Assembly (NCBI GenBank): GCA_903911925.1
Contig: CAIWFH010000067.1
Coordinates: 31,588 to 95,587, forward strand
Length of the DNA stretch: 64,000 nt
Direction: 5' to 3'
Source of the DNA: an uncultured Acidobacteriaceae bacterium
GTDB lineage: Bacteria > Acidobacteriota > Terriglobia > Terriglobales > Acidobacteriaceae
Of this stretch, positions 52,972 through 61,290 are shown piece by piece. Every line of letters begins with the position of its first letter. The stretch's first letter is position 1. The translations under genes and the position numbers were made by a program. Under the pieces are notes generated by a model. That model saw only the letters and a program-made list of their open reading frames with translations. It was not told the origin of the DNA and did no database searches.

Positions 52972-54387
52972 TCAAAGTACCATGCTGCGAGGCTTGCCCT
53001 GCTGCGCTTGGTAATTTGCCGGCCTGCCCATGCTTACGTACGTGAATCCGTGATCCTGCATCTTCTGCGGCTCATAAAGATTCCGCCCGTCAATCACAAT
53101 CGGAAATTTGACCACCTTGTTCAGCTTCACAAGGTCGATCTGGGCAAATTCTTTCCAGTCGGTCAGCAGCAGCACGGCATCCGCATCCTTTGCCGCCTCG
53201 TAGAGATTAGTTGCATAACTCAACTTCCCTGTGGGCGGCAGCAGTTCTTTGGCGCGCTCCATGGCTGCCGGATCGTAGGCCGTCACCGTTGCGCCTGCTT
53301 CCAGCAATTTCCTGATTACGTCTATAGCCGGCGATTCCCTTATGTCGTCCGTGTCGCCCTTGAACGCCAGGCCTAAAGCCGCCAGCCGTTTGCCGCGCAG
53401 CGTCCACAAGGCGGAGAGCACCTTGTTATAGAAAATGTCCTTCTGGGTTTCATTGATCTTGCGAACTTCCTGCAGCAGTTGAAAATCCACGCCCTTCTGC
53501 TGTGCTACCCAGTGAAATGCGGCTACGTCCTTTGGAAAACAGGAACCGCCATAACCCAGGCCGGCCCTCAGAAACTTGGGGCCGATGCGGCTGTCCAGGC
53601 CCATGCCCGCCGCAATGTCTTCAATGTCCGCGTCCACCGCTTCGGCAAGGTTAGCCACGGCGTTGATAAACGAAATTTTCAGCGCCAGAAATGCATTGGA
53701 CGCGTGCTTGATGATCTCCGAGCTTTGCGCCGAGGTCACCAGCAATTGGGCCGGGCGCTCCGCGCTGCACCCTCCCTTGAGGGCCCCCGCTTGGGAGTAA
53801 TAGCTGCCCCCGGTAAGCGGCTCATAGATTCGCCGCATCACTTCAGCCGAGCGTTCCGTGCCCGCGCCCACCACGATCCGGTCGGGATGAAGAAAGTCCC
53901 CGATGGCTGTGCCTTCGCGCAGGAATTCAGGGTTTGAAACCACGTCGAAGCATTGTGGATCCACTCCATGGCGGTGCATCACCCGGCGAATCCACTCGTT
54001 GGTGTACACCGGCACCGTGCTTTTTTCCACGATAACTTTATAGTCGCTGATGGCGCGGGCAATCTCAGACACTACGGCTTCGACGTACGACAGGTCCGCG
54101 GCCCCGCTGTCACCCTGCGGAGTGCCTACGGCGATAAAGATGGCCTCGCTCTGCTTGACGGCCTTTCCCAGATCGCAAGTGAACTCCACTCCGCGCCCTC
54201 CATGCCTGGCCATCAACTCTGGAAGTCCCTCTTCGAAAATTGGAACGCCGCCCTCTTTGAGCGTCTTCACCCGTGCCTCGTCGTTGTCTACGCAGGTAAC
54301 TCGATGGCCCATTTCAGCAAAACATACTGCTGCAACGAGTCCCACATATCCGGAACCGATAACACAGATGGAAACTTGTTTTGACAT
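52972..54387 (-). CDS. ugd: UDP-glucose 6-dehydrogenase
   Basis: 471 residues. Rossmann motif GSGYVGLVAAVCFAEMGH, the middle helix block SNAFLALKISFINAVANLAE, and catalytic Cys in LGYGGSCFPKDV. The C-terminal half has LGLAFKGDTDDIRESPA, the UDP-binding part. GAAGGAGA lies 12 bases before the ATG. The enzyme oxidises UDP-glucose to UDP-glucuronate with two NAD+. It feeds the adjacent uxs product. Strong for the family; alternative GDP-mannose dehydrogenase activity is less likely because of the neighbour. Confidence 0.9.
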   Translation of the reverse strand: MSKQVSICVIGSGYVGLVAAVCFAEMGHRVTCVDNDEARVKTLKEGGVPIFEEGLPELMARHGGRGVEFTCDLGKAVKQSEAIFIAVGTPQGDSGAADLSYVEAVVSEIARAISDYKVIVEKSTVPVYTNEWIRRVMHRHGVDPQCFDVVSNPEFLREGTAIGDFLHPDRIVVGAGTERSAEVMRRIYEPLTGGSYYSQAGALKGGCSAERPAQLLVTSAQSSEIIKHASNAFLALKISFINAVANLAEAVDADIEDIAAGMGLDSRIGPKFLRAGLGYGGSCFPKDVAAFHWVAQQKGVDFQLLQEVRKINETQKDIFYNKVLSALWTLRGKRLAALGLAFKGDTDDIRESPAIDVIRKLLEAGATVTAYDPAAMERAKELLPPTGKLSYATNLYEAAKDADAVLLLTDWKEFAQIDLVKLNKVVKFPIVIDGRNLYEPQKMQDHGFTYVSMGRPANYQAQQGKPRSMVL

Positions 54388-54855
54388 GTGCTTGTGCTGT
54401 CTCCTTCATCTTCCTGGGGTTGGCTGCGAAGAGGATGCTGGGCCGTGTCTCAAAAAGCGGAATCTGACCCCGGCCATTCGATATCTTGCCCGTGCGATTC
54501 TTTGAGGAACGATACCGCCGAATCAACACAGGTTATTGAATCAACACCGGATTGGATGCGGGCTACCCCGCATTTCTCGCGGGCTTCCCAATTTTGTAGC
54601 GCCGGATGTGCCCGGGCCATTGGGAAATAAAGTCCAGGGTCCATGCCGGCCTCGGCAAACCCGAACAGTAAGGCAGAGCAAAGGGGTACCTATCTTCTTA
54701 ACTTACCCGTTGGCACGAGCATGGAGCAAACAACTACCCAGGTGTTGTCCCATTTTTAACTTTCGTGGTGCATCGGAGTTCCGGTTTTCATAAAACGAAA
54801 AAAACTCAAAAAAGAAACTTGCAATGCCTTGAACTGCGAGGTATCATGCCCTCCA
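54388..54855. other. Divergent region between ugd and padR genes
   Basis: No gene is visible. It contains the direct repeat listed at 54520, an A-rich run at 54785-54815, and TTGCAA-N17-TATCAT (54819-54847). The last is a plausible promoter for padR, but it would place the transcript start almost at the chosen TTG start. Confidence 0.4.
54520..54550. repeat. Direct repeat upstream of ugd
   Basis: GAATCAACACAGG and GAATCAACACCGG occur in the same orientation, 18 bases apart from start to start, about 135 bases before ugd. They could be paired regulator sites. Confidence 0.45.
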
Positions 54856-55212
54856 TTGACGCCCCGCGACACCAACCCGAATTTCATGAACGGCGTTCCC
54901 GAACTCCTCATCCTCACTCTGCTTCAGCACCGGGAGATGTACGGCTACGAGATCGTGCAAGCCATCCGCGACCGCACCGGTGCGGTGATTGCGGTGGGCG
55001 AGGGAGTCGTCTATCCGGTGCTGCACGGGCTTGAGCGCGATGGGGCGCTGGTTTCGCGGCGCAAATCGGTCAGCGGCCGCAGCCGCATCTATTACGCGGC
55101 CACCCTGGCCGGATTGCGCAGGCTGGCCGGCTTGTCACAGTCCTGGACCCAGCTCGCTGTGGCAATCCAGGGGGTCATGAAGGGAGGGCAATATGCTCAG
55201 CCCATTCAATGA
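54856..55212 (+). CDS. PadR-family transcriptional regulator
   Basis: 118 residues from a TTG start, chosen because TPRDTNPNFMNG fits the family N-terminus; the ATG at 54886 is a shorter alternative. The winged-helix core GVPELLILTLLQHREMYGY, EGVVYPVLHGLERDGAL and YYAATLAGLRRLA is characteristic of PadR. These regulators often repress the gene beside them. Its 3' end overlaps the start of the membrane-protein gene by 20 bases, so the pair is coupled and the regulator may control its own transcript. Confidence 0.85.
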   Translation: MTPRDTNPNFMNGVPELLILTLLQHREMYGYEIVQAIRDRTGAVIAVGEGVVYPVLHGLERDGALVSRRKSVSGRSRIYYAATLAGLRRLAGLSQSWTQLAVAIQGVMKGGQYAQPIQ

Positions 55213-55915
55213 GTTGCAGGAACGCCTGCTCATGGGCGGCGTCGCGCCGCGCCACGTCCGGCGCTACCTGAAAGAACTTGGCGACCACCTCGCCGACCTG
55301 GCCGCGGAAGAGAAAAGCGTGGGCCTGAACCGGCAGCAGGCCGAATCCACCGCGCTTGCCCGCCTCGGCTCGATTGAAGAACTCGCAGTAGCAATGATCG
55401 AGCAGCGCCAGTTTCGAGCCTGGAGTTCCCGGGCGCCTTGGGCCGCGTTCGGCCTGGCCCCGCTCCTCGCCCTTGGTGCAGCGTGGTTCGCCGCCCTGTT
55501 CATCCTATGGTCCGGCTGGAATATCTTTCTCCCCGGAGCCGTTACGCCCTTCGGTGCAGGTCCGATCCACGGATTCGCGAATATTTATTTTCAATTCGGC
55601 AAAATGATCTATTTTTTCGCGCCGGTTTTCATCGGCTGGGGGGTCGCGCTGGCAGTCGCCCGGCAGAGATTGTCGATTGGATGGCCCACTCTCGGCTTGG
55701 CGTTTCTCTCGTTGGCCGGGGCAGCAGCGCGCGTTCACGCCGTCCACGCGGTACTCTCCGGCGGCGCCGCGCAGGTCGGCATCAGCTTTTCTATTGGCAA
55801 CTCCTCCGGCGACATTGCCCAAGGGCTGCTGCGTGCTTTAGTCCTCCTCTCGTTGATGGCGCTGCCCTATCTCATTTGGCGGTTGCAAAGGGCCTTCTAC
55901 CCCTCCGCCCGCTGA
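55193..55915 (+). CDS. Permease-prefix membrane protein paired with PadR
   Basis: 240 residues. The N-terminal ~75 residues (VAPRHVRRYLKELGDHLADLA, QAESTALARLGSIEELA) are an alpha-helical prefix seen before ABC permeases and in PadR-linked membrane proteins. About five membrane helices follow (LLALGAAWFAALFILWSGW, IYFFAPVFIGWGVALAVA and others). No transporter ATPase is nearby, so its job is unknown. The 20-base overlap with padR indicates coexpression. The following gap holds a two-hairpin repeat. Confidence 0.65.
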   Translation: MLSPFNELQERLLMGGVAPRHVRRYLKELGDHLADLAAEEKSVGLNRQQAESTALARLGSIEELAVAMIEQRQFRAWSSRAPWAAFGLAPLLALGAAWFAALFILWSGWNIFLPGAVTPFGAGPIHGFANIYFQFGKMIYFFAPVFIGWGVALAVARQRLSIGWPTLGLAFLSLAGAAARVHAVHAVLSGGAAQVGISFSIGNSSGDIAQGLLRALVLLSLMALPYLIWRLQRAFYPSAR

Positions 55916-55969
55916 ACTACGTGCGCCCCGCTCGAATACCGCGCCACTACTACGGTAGATCGGTCGATA

Positions 55970-56032
55970 CGGAGGGAGCAGGGGGCTTCAGCCCCCTGAA
56001 ATATTGCGAATTTAGAGGGCTTTTAGGCCCGG
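55970..56032 (+). repeat. Two-hairpin TTCA-loop element, copy C
   Basis: GGAGGGAG leads into stem CAGGGGGC / GCCCCCTG with loop TTCA (55979-55998). After 18 bases GGGC-TTTTAG-GCCC (56017-56030) follows. Compared with copy A, the stem differs by a paired C-G to G-C swap. Confidence 0.65.
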
Positions 56033-56199
56033 CCGGCGCCCTTCTTTCCTCGCAGAATAGAAAATACAACCGAGCCCAGCCTCTGATTCCTCATCTGCTA
56101 AAGTGGGGTTATGTCCGGAACTCCGGCTGCGCGCCTGCGCCGCCACCCCGGGAATCACCACGCAAGTGACTCATTTCATGGAGTATTCAAGCGATCCTC

Positions 56200-57192
56200 A
56201 TGACAACAGATTCCAGCCAGTCCGCCCTCGTCCCAATGGCTCCTTTTCGCATTGAACCGCAGTTTGTTGACCGGGTCTGGGGGTACCGGGACCTGCGTCC
56301 CTGGTATGACCGCGAGGCGGGCAGTCAGCCCATCGGCGAAGTCTGGCTCACCGGAGACCAATGTCTGGTTGCCACGGGGGAGCACACGGGAAAGACGCTG
56401 GCCGGCCTCTTTGCCGAGGCTTGGGGAGCGTTGCTTGGGGCCGCAGCCCCGTCGAAGGATTCCCCGCTGCTGCTCAAGGTTATCTTCGCCAAAGAGAAAT
56501 TGAGCGTGCAGGTCCATCCCGACGACAAGATGGCGAACAAGTACGGCGAGCCGCGCGGCAAAACCGAGTCATGGTACGCGCTGTCTGCCGAGCCGGGCGC
56601 GGAGGTGGCTTGCGGGCTCAAGCCCGGAGTGACGCTCGAGCAGGTCAAAGCCGGGATTGCCGACGGCACCCTGGAAGCCAGCTTGAACATGCTGCCCGTT
56701 GAAGCCGGCGACATGATTTTCGTCGACGCGGGAACCGTCCACGCCATCTGGCCGGGCTCGATTCTGCTTGAAACGCAGCAGAACTGCGACCTGACTTACC
56801 GAATGTACGACTACGGCCGACCACGCCAACTGCATGTCGAGAAATCGATTGAGGCCACGCGGCTTCAAACCCGCGCCGGCAAGATTGCGCCGGTTGCGCT
56901 CGGCGATCGCAAGACCCTCATTGATGTCGAATATTTTCGCGTTCAGCAGATCAAAGTAGCCGGCAGCACATCCAGCACCAGCCTGCGTGCGGCGGGCGAG
57001 GCAGTCAGCCTGGCCTATCTGTTTGCCGCTTCCGGCGCGGCCCGGCTTTCGGGCTCCGGTTTCGAACCCGTCGACCTGCCCACGCGCGGCATCGTCGCCG
57101 TCCCCGCCTCCTCGCCCGAGTTTGTCATCGAAAACCTCGGCGGACTGGACCTGATCCGCATCACTCCCAACTGGCCAGGAGGCAAAGCATGA
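56200..57192 (+). CDS. manA: Mannose-6-phosphate isomerase, class I
   Basis: 330 residues, typical of the short bacterial form. Zinc and substrate motifs: RVWGYRDL, GEVWLTG, SVQVHPDDKMAN, FVDAGTVHAIWPG and LLETQQNCDLTYRMYDYG. It interconverts mannose-6-phosphate and fructose-6-phosphate and so links glycolysis to GDP-mannose and glycan synthesis. The stop overlaps the next ATG by 4 bases (ATGA). pgi follows one gene later, so hexose-phosphate isomerisation is grouped here. Confidence 0.93.
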   Translation: MTTDSSQSALVPMAPFRIEPQFVDRVWGYRDLRPWYDREAGSQPIGEVWLTGDQCLVATGEHTGKTLAGLFAEAWGALLGAAAPSKDSPLLLKVIFAKEKLSVQVHPDDKMANKYGEPRGKTESWYALSAEPGAEVACGLKPGVTLEQVKAGIADGTLEASLNMLPVEAGDMIFVDAGTVHAIWPGSILLETQQNCDLTYRMYDYGRPRQLHVEKSIEATRLQTRAGKIAPVALGDRKTLIDVEYFRVQQIKVAGSTSSTSLRAAGEAVSLAYLFAASGAARLSGSGFEPVDLPTRGIVAVPASSPEFVIENLGGLDLIRITPNWPGGKA

Positions 57193-57797
57193 CCACCGCT
57201 GCGTGGCGGGATTCCGTCGTTGCCTACATCCGCGCCGAGACCCTGCCCGTTGACAAATACGGCCACATGCCGCGGCTTTACGCGCTGGCCTCCAGCCTGG
57301 GGCAGGGCCTTCAGCACGACGACGATGTTCTTTTCGCCTCCGCATGGATGCATGACCTGGGCGTCTTCATCGGCCACCGCCCCGAGGACCCAGCCGAACT
57401 GCTGGCGTGGGATTCAGTGCCTTACACCATCGCCAGGTCGCGCGAACTGCTTCCTGCCTGGGGCTTTCCCGTCGAAAAACTGGATGCCGTCGAGCAGGTC
57501 ATCCTGACCCATCAACCCAAGGACGAGCCGGTGCTGATTGAGGCCGTTCTCCTGCGCGATGCGGATATTCTCGAGCAGCTAGGGGCCATCGGCGCCCTGC
57601 GCGCCCTGGTCAAAATTGGCCGAGACAGCCGCTTCCCAACCTATTCCTCGGTCATGCCCGTCCTGCGCCGGGCGGTTGACTATTTGCCCGGCCGCCTGCG
57701 TCTAGAAAGCGCGCAAACATTGGCCGCTCCGCGTGTCCAATTGCTGCAAACACTCATCGCAGCCATCGAAAGCGAAGCCGGAGAACTGCTCTTTTAA
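57189..57797 (+). CDS. HD-domain phosphohydrolase-like protein
   Basis: 202 residues, coupled to manA by the ATGA overlap. The HD pattern is HMPRLYALASSLGQ, FASAWMHDLGVF (His-Asp pair), ILTHQPKDEPV and a late RDADILEQLG (Asp). These are the metal ligands of HD phosphohydrolases, which cleave phosphate from small molecules or nucleotides. The substrate cannot be read. Its place between manA and pgi suggests work on a sugar phosphate, but this is inference. Confidence 0.75.
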   Translation: MTTAAWRDSVVAYIRAETLPVDKYGHMPRLYALASSLGQGLQHDDDVLFASAWMHDLGVFIGHRPEDPAELLAWDSVPYTIARSRELLPAWGFPVEKLDAVEQVILTHQPKDEPVLIEAVLLRDADILEQLGAIGALRALVKIGRDSRFPTYSSVMPVLRRAVDYLPGRLRLESAQTLAAPRVQLLQTLIAAIESEAGELLF

Positions 57798-57836
57798 CTT
57801 GTCATCCCACATTTTTGAGGCAGAATTAATAGCGAC

Positions 57837-59546
57837 ATGAACATTCGATTTGTACTCCCTGCTGAGCTTCGCGGCGCCGTAGACGCGGCCGCCGCCGACT
57901 GGACCGCAAACAACAAGGTAAGCCGCTTCTGGCAAAAAGACCCCAGCCTCTGGACCCGCGACGGCGAAGAGAAATGGCTGGGCTGGATCGACATCGTCGA
58001 GCGCGAGCAGAAGCAGTCCGCGGCACACGCATCTCTCGCCGCCGATGTGCAATCCGCCGGCTTCAAGAGCGTGTTGCTCCTCGGCATGGGCGGCTCCAGC
58101 CTATGCCCAGAGGTGCTCTCCGTCACCTTCGGCCAGCAAGCTGGCTTTCCCGCCCTCCACATCGTCGACTCCACCAACCCGGTCCAGGTAAAGGCCGCCC
58201 GCGACGCCGTCAATCTGGCTGAAACGCTGGTCATTGTCGCCTCCAAATCCGGCTCGACTCTGGAACCGAACGTTCTGAAGCAATATTTCTTTGAGGAAAT
58301 GAAGAAGGCCGTAGGGGTCGACAAGGCCGGCAGCCATTTCCTGGCCATCACCGATCCCGGCTCCAAGATGGAGCAGGTGGCCAAGGCCGACGGCTTCCGC
58401 CACATCTTCTACGGCGACCCGCAGATTGGCGGCCGATTCTCCGCGCTCTCCAACTTCGGCGTAGTCGTCGCCGCGGTGGCCGGCCTCGATACAGTCAAGC
58501 TGCTCTCCGAAGCCGCAAAAGGCGTTGCCGCGGCCAAACTGGCCCCGGCAGAGAACTCCGCCGTGCAGCTCGGCCTGCTGATGGGCCTTTGCGCCAACAC
58601 TGGCCGCGACAAGATCACCATCTTCACTTCGCCTGAAATCTATGACCTGGGCGCGTGGATGGAGCAGCTGATCGCCGAGTCCACCGGCAAGCTGGGCAAG
58701 GGAATCACCCCGGTTGACCGTGAAGCCATTGGCGCGCCGGCGGTTTACGGCAACGACCGCCTCTTCGCCTACATTCGCCTCAAATCAACCGCCGACGCCT
58801 CGCAGGACGCAAAAGTCGCGGCCATTGAAGCCGCCGGCCATCCAGTCGTCCACGTTGAGATCTCGGACCTTTACGAGATATTCGGCCAGTTCTTCGCCTG
58901 GGAAGTTGCCACGTCGGTGGCCGGCTCGATCATGGGCATTAATCCCTTCAACCAGCCCGACGTGGAATCGGCCAAAATTGAAACCCGCGCCCTGACCACG
59001 GCCTACGAGCAATCCGGAAAACTGCCCGAAACCTCGCCTTTTCTCGAGGATGCGGGCATCAAGATATACGCTTCCGAGGCCTATGCCGCCACCCTCAAAG
59101 CGGCCGCCTCCGCGCCCACCCTGGCCGGGATACTAAAAGCCCATCTCAACCAGATTCACATCGGCGACTACTTTGCCTCGCTGGCTTACCTGCCCATGTT
59201 CCCGCAGCACGAGGCGGCCATCCAGGCATTTCGCCACAAGGTGCGCGACCAAAAGCACGTAGCCACCTGCCTGGGCTTCGGCCCCCGTTTCCTCCACTCC
59301 ACCGGGCAGGACTACAAGGGCGGTCCAAACACAGGCGTCTTCCTTCAAATCACCTCAGATCACGCCGAAGACGTAGCGATTCCGGACCAGAAGTACAGCT
59401 TTGGCATCGTCATTGACGCCCAGGCCGCAGGAGACATGGCCGTGCTCCAGTCGCGCGGCCGCCGCGTCCTGCGGGTGCATCTGGGGCAGGATTTGACCTC
59501 CGGCCTCAAAACGTTTTCAGCAGCCATCGATAAGGCGCTCGAATAA
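57837..59546 (+). CDS. pgi: Glucose-6-phosphate isomerase, TalPgi-type isomerase half
   Basis: 569 residues. SIS-fold motifs LLGMGGSSLCPEVLS, VASKSGSTLEP, EYDLGAWMEQ-like IYDLGAWMEQLIAES, NPFNQPDVE and IHIGDYFASLAYLP. In many bacteria this version is fused behind a transaldolase in a ~950-residue bifunctional protein; here it stands alone, with no transaldolase part before it. It converts glucose-6-phosphate to fructose-6-phosphate, supplying manA. It starts 39 bases after the HD gene, so all three form one unit ending at the hairpin at 59569. Confidence 0.85.
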   Translation: MNIRFVLPAELRGAVDAAAADWTANNKVSRFWQKDPSLWTRDGEEKWLGWIDIVEREQKQSAAHASLAADVQSAGFKSVLLLGMGGSSLCPEVLSVTFGQQAGFPALHIVDSTNPVQVKAARDAVNLAETLVIVASKSGSTLEPNVLKQYFFEEMKKAVGVDKAGSHFLAITDPGSKMEQVAKADGFRHIFYGDPQIGGRFSALSNFGVVVAAVAGLDTVKLLSEAAKGVAAAKLAPAENSAVQLGLLMGLCANTGRDKITIFTSPEIYDLGAWMEQLIAESTGKLGKGITPVDREAIGAPAVYGNDRLFAYIRLKSTADASQDAKVAAIEAAGHPVVHVEISDLYEIFGQFFAWEVATSVAGSIMGINPFNQPDVESAKIETRALTTAYEQSGKLPETSPFLEDAGIKIYASEAYAATLKAAASAPTLAGILKAHLNQIHIGDYFASLAYLPMFPQHEAAIQAFRHKVRDQKHVATCLGFGPRFLHSTGQDYKGGPNTGVFLQITSDHAEDVAIPDQKYSFGIVIDAQAAGDMAVLQSRGRRVLRVHLGQDLTSGLKTFSAAIDKALE

Positions 59547-59568
59547 AGGCCGCGACTGCGGAAACCGC

Positions 59569-59606
59569 AAAGCCGGGAAGGGGCCGCATGGCCCCTTTCC
59601 GGCTTT
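59569..59606 (+). terminator. Strong hairpin after pgi
   Basis: AAAGCCGGGAAGGGGCC pairs with GGCCCCTTTCCGGCTTT (17 bp, one G-T wobble) around loop GCAT. The final TTT is inside the stem, so this is an unusual but very stable terminator or 3' protector. Confidence 0.7.
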
Positions 59607-59744
59607 GCCGCCGCCCTATGATTCCGCGGAACTTTTTCCCGCCGCTCGTGTTCGTAAAAGTGACCATTAACGGCGGCTCCCCGTCTAACGCACGTGGATG
59701 GGGACCGGATTTTTCGGTTCCGAACGCAGAGGAGACACACAACC

Positions 59745-61025
59745 ATGATTCGGCCATTCTTCAACAAAATGTTCGCCCCGGCCCTCGCCTGGGCGGCGGT
59801 TGTCGCGCTTGGCGCTTCGCTCGCGCTGGCGCAGGAGCCGCTTCCAGCCGAGCCTCAGCCTACGCAGCCGGCCGCTGGCCAGCGCACCGATGGGCAGATT
59901 GAAATGGACGTGGTTCACGCCCTCGACGCATCCAGGGCCCTCAAGAAGGACCTCATCACGGCCGCCACCATCCAGAGTGAGGTGACGATTTCCGGAACTG
60001 TGTCCACCGAGGCCTCAAAAGAACTGGCAGAGTCGATTGCAGCCCACGTCCCAGGCGTAACCGCCGTCCACAACAACCTCAAGGTCGGCAACCCAGTCGA
60101 TGCGCAGGTTGCCGCTGAAGCGACCGACCCCGGCGTAGAACCCATGGCTGAAAATCAGCCCGGTGCTGACGATGGTCCGGTGCCTCCGCCGCAAGGCTAC
60201 CCACAGCAGCAACCCGGTCAGGGCGCGGATCAATCCCAGGCGCCCATGCCTCCTCCCAGCGGCAGAGCTCCCTATCCGCAAGCGCGGCCCCAATACGCTC
60301 CCGCCCGGCCTCCTGCCCCCGCCTATGAAACGGCCACAGGTCCGGTCACCCTGCTTCCAGGAACCCTGCTGCAGGCGCGGGCCAACCACGAGGTTGACAG
60401 CAAGCACGCCAAAGACGGCACGCCAGTCGAGTTCACTGTCATTCAGGACATTGCCATTGGGAACATTCTGGCCATTCCGCGCGGCGCAACCGTCCGTGGC
60501 GTGGTCACCGAGGTCAAGCAGCCCGGCGCCCTCACCGGCAGTCCCATGCTGGCGCTCACTCTCACATCGCTTGAACTGGGCGGGCAAAGCTACCCCCTTG
60601 AGACCGATCAATTCAAGGTAAAAGGGCCCGGCAAGGGCGGCTCCACGGCCGGCAAGGCCATTGGCACCGGCATCATGGGGACTATTATCGGTTGTGCGGT
60701 GGGCGGCGGCACGGGCTGCGCTATCGGCGCCGGAGCGGGTGTAGCCGCCGGTACCGCCGCATCGGCCGCTTCTCCCGGGCCCGGCATCTGGATTCCCGCC
60801 GAAGCCCAGGTCGATTTCCACCTCAAGGCCCCGGTAACCTTCAGTCCTGTCAGCGCCCAGGAAGCGGCCCGGCTCTCCGAAGGGCTTTTTCAAGGCGGCC
60901 CCTCTCTCTACCGGCGCGGAAATTCCCCCTACAGCCGGCCTTACCCGGCTGCCTATCCGTATGGATATCCCCGGGTGTACTACCGCCCGTATTACTTCAC
61001 CGGCGGGTTCTACTACTGGCGCTAA
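59745..61025 (+). CDS. Exported BON-domain protein with proline-rich and glycine-zipper segments
   Basis: 426 residues from the ATG at 59745 with AGGAGAC upstream. The signal peptide ends near LALAQE. Residues ~45-115 form a BON domain (DVVHALDASRALKKDLITAA, SGTVSTEASKELAESI, VTAVHNNLKV). A Pro/Gln/Tyr-rich linker (~130-200) and a beta-rich domain (LPGTLLQARANHEVDSKHAK, IPRGATVRGVVTEV) follow, then a glycine zipper (AIGTGIMGTIIGCAVGGGTG) that may embed in a membrane, and a Tyr/Arg/Pro-rich tail. It is probably an outer-membrane or periplasmic protein. A similar domain pair is often seen in acidobacterial exported proteins, but the function is unknown. Confidence 0.65.
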   Translation: MIRPFFNKMFAPALAWAAVVALGASLALAQEPLPAEPQPTQPAAGQRTDGQIEMDVVHALDASRALKKDLITAATIQSEVTISGTVSTEASKELAESIAAHVPGVTAVHNNLKVGNPVDAQVAAEATDPGVEPMAENQPGADDGPVPPPQGYPQQQPGQGADQSQAPMPPPSGRAPYPQARPQYAPARPPAPAYETATGPVTLLPGTLLQARANHEVDSKHAKDGTPVEFTVIQDIAIGNILAIPRGATVRGVVTEVKQPGALTGSPMLALTLTSLELGGQSYPLETDQFKVKGPGKGGSTAGKAIGTGIMGTIIGCAVGGGTGCAIGAGAGVAAGTAASAASPGPGIWIPAEAQVDFHLKAPVTFSPVSAQEAARLSEGLFQGGPSLYRRGNSPYSRPYPAAYPYGYPRVYYRPYYFTGGFYYWR

Positions 61026-61045
61026 TCGCCATTTTTTGTTCGAAC

Positions 61046-61081
61046 AAGCAGCGGGCATTCCGGCCTCCGGAATGCCTGCTT
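61046..61081. repeat. Strong hairpin after the BON gene
   Basis: GGCATTCCGG-CCT-CCGGAATGCC has a 10-bp perfect stem that extends with AAGCAG/TGCTT arms. A TTGTTCGAACAA palindrome directly precedes it. No T-run follows. Confidence 0.6.
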
Positions 61082-61159
61082 CGCGTTGCATCCCGCGCCG
61101 CGCCGTTTGTTCCCCAGCAAACGCCGAGCATCGCGAACCTTGCCGGGTTCATTGTCGTC

Positions 61160-61209
61160 TATAATTGCAGTGAATCGCTCACGCAAGAATTGCGTACGAG
61201 AATTGCGTA
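61160..61209 (+). promoter_or_regulatory. TATAAT box and operator-like repeats before ppiD
   Basis: A perfect TATAAT (61160-61165) lies about 125 bases before the ppiD ATG; the -35 is weak. Just downstream, ACGCAA-GAA-TTGCGT (61181-61195) is a dyad and GAATTGCGTA is repeated at 61187 and 61200, giving a clustered potential regulator site at +10 to +38. Confidence 0.5.
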
Positions 61210-61290
61210 TTTGTGGCAGAAGCAGGCAGCCCCGCCCGGGCAAGGCTCAGCCACCTCCGCGCATAGAGAGTAGAAGGCTCGAGTCCAACC

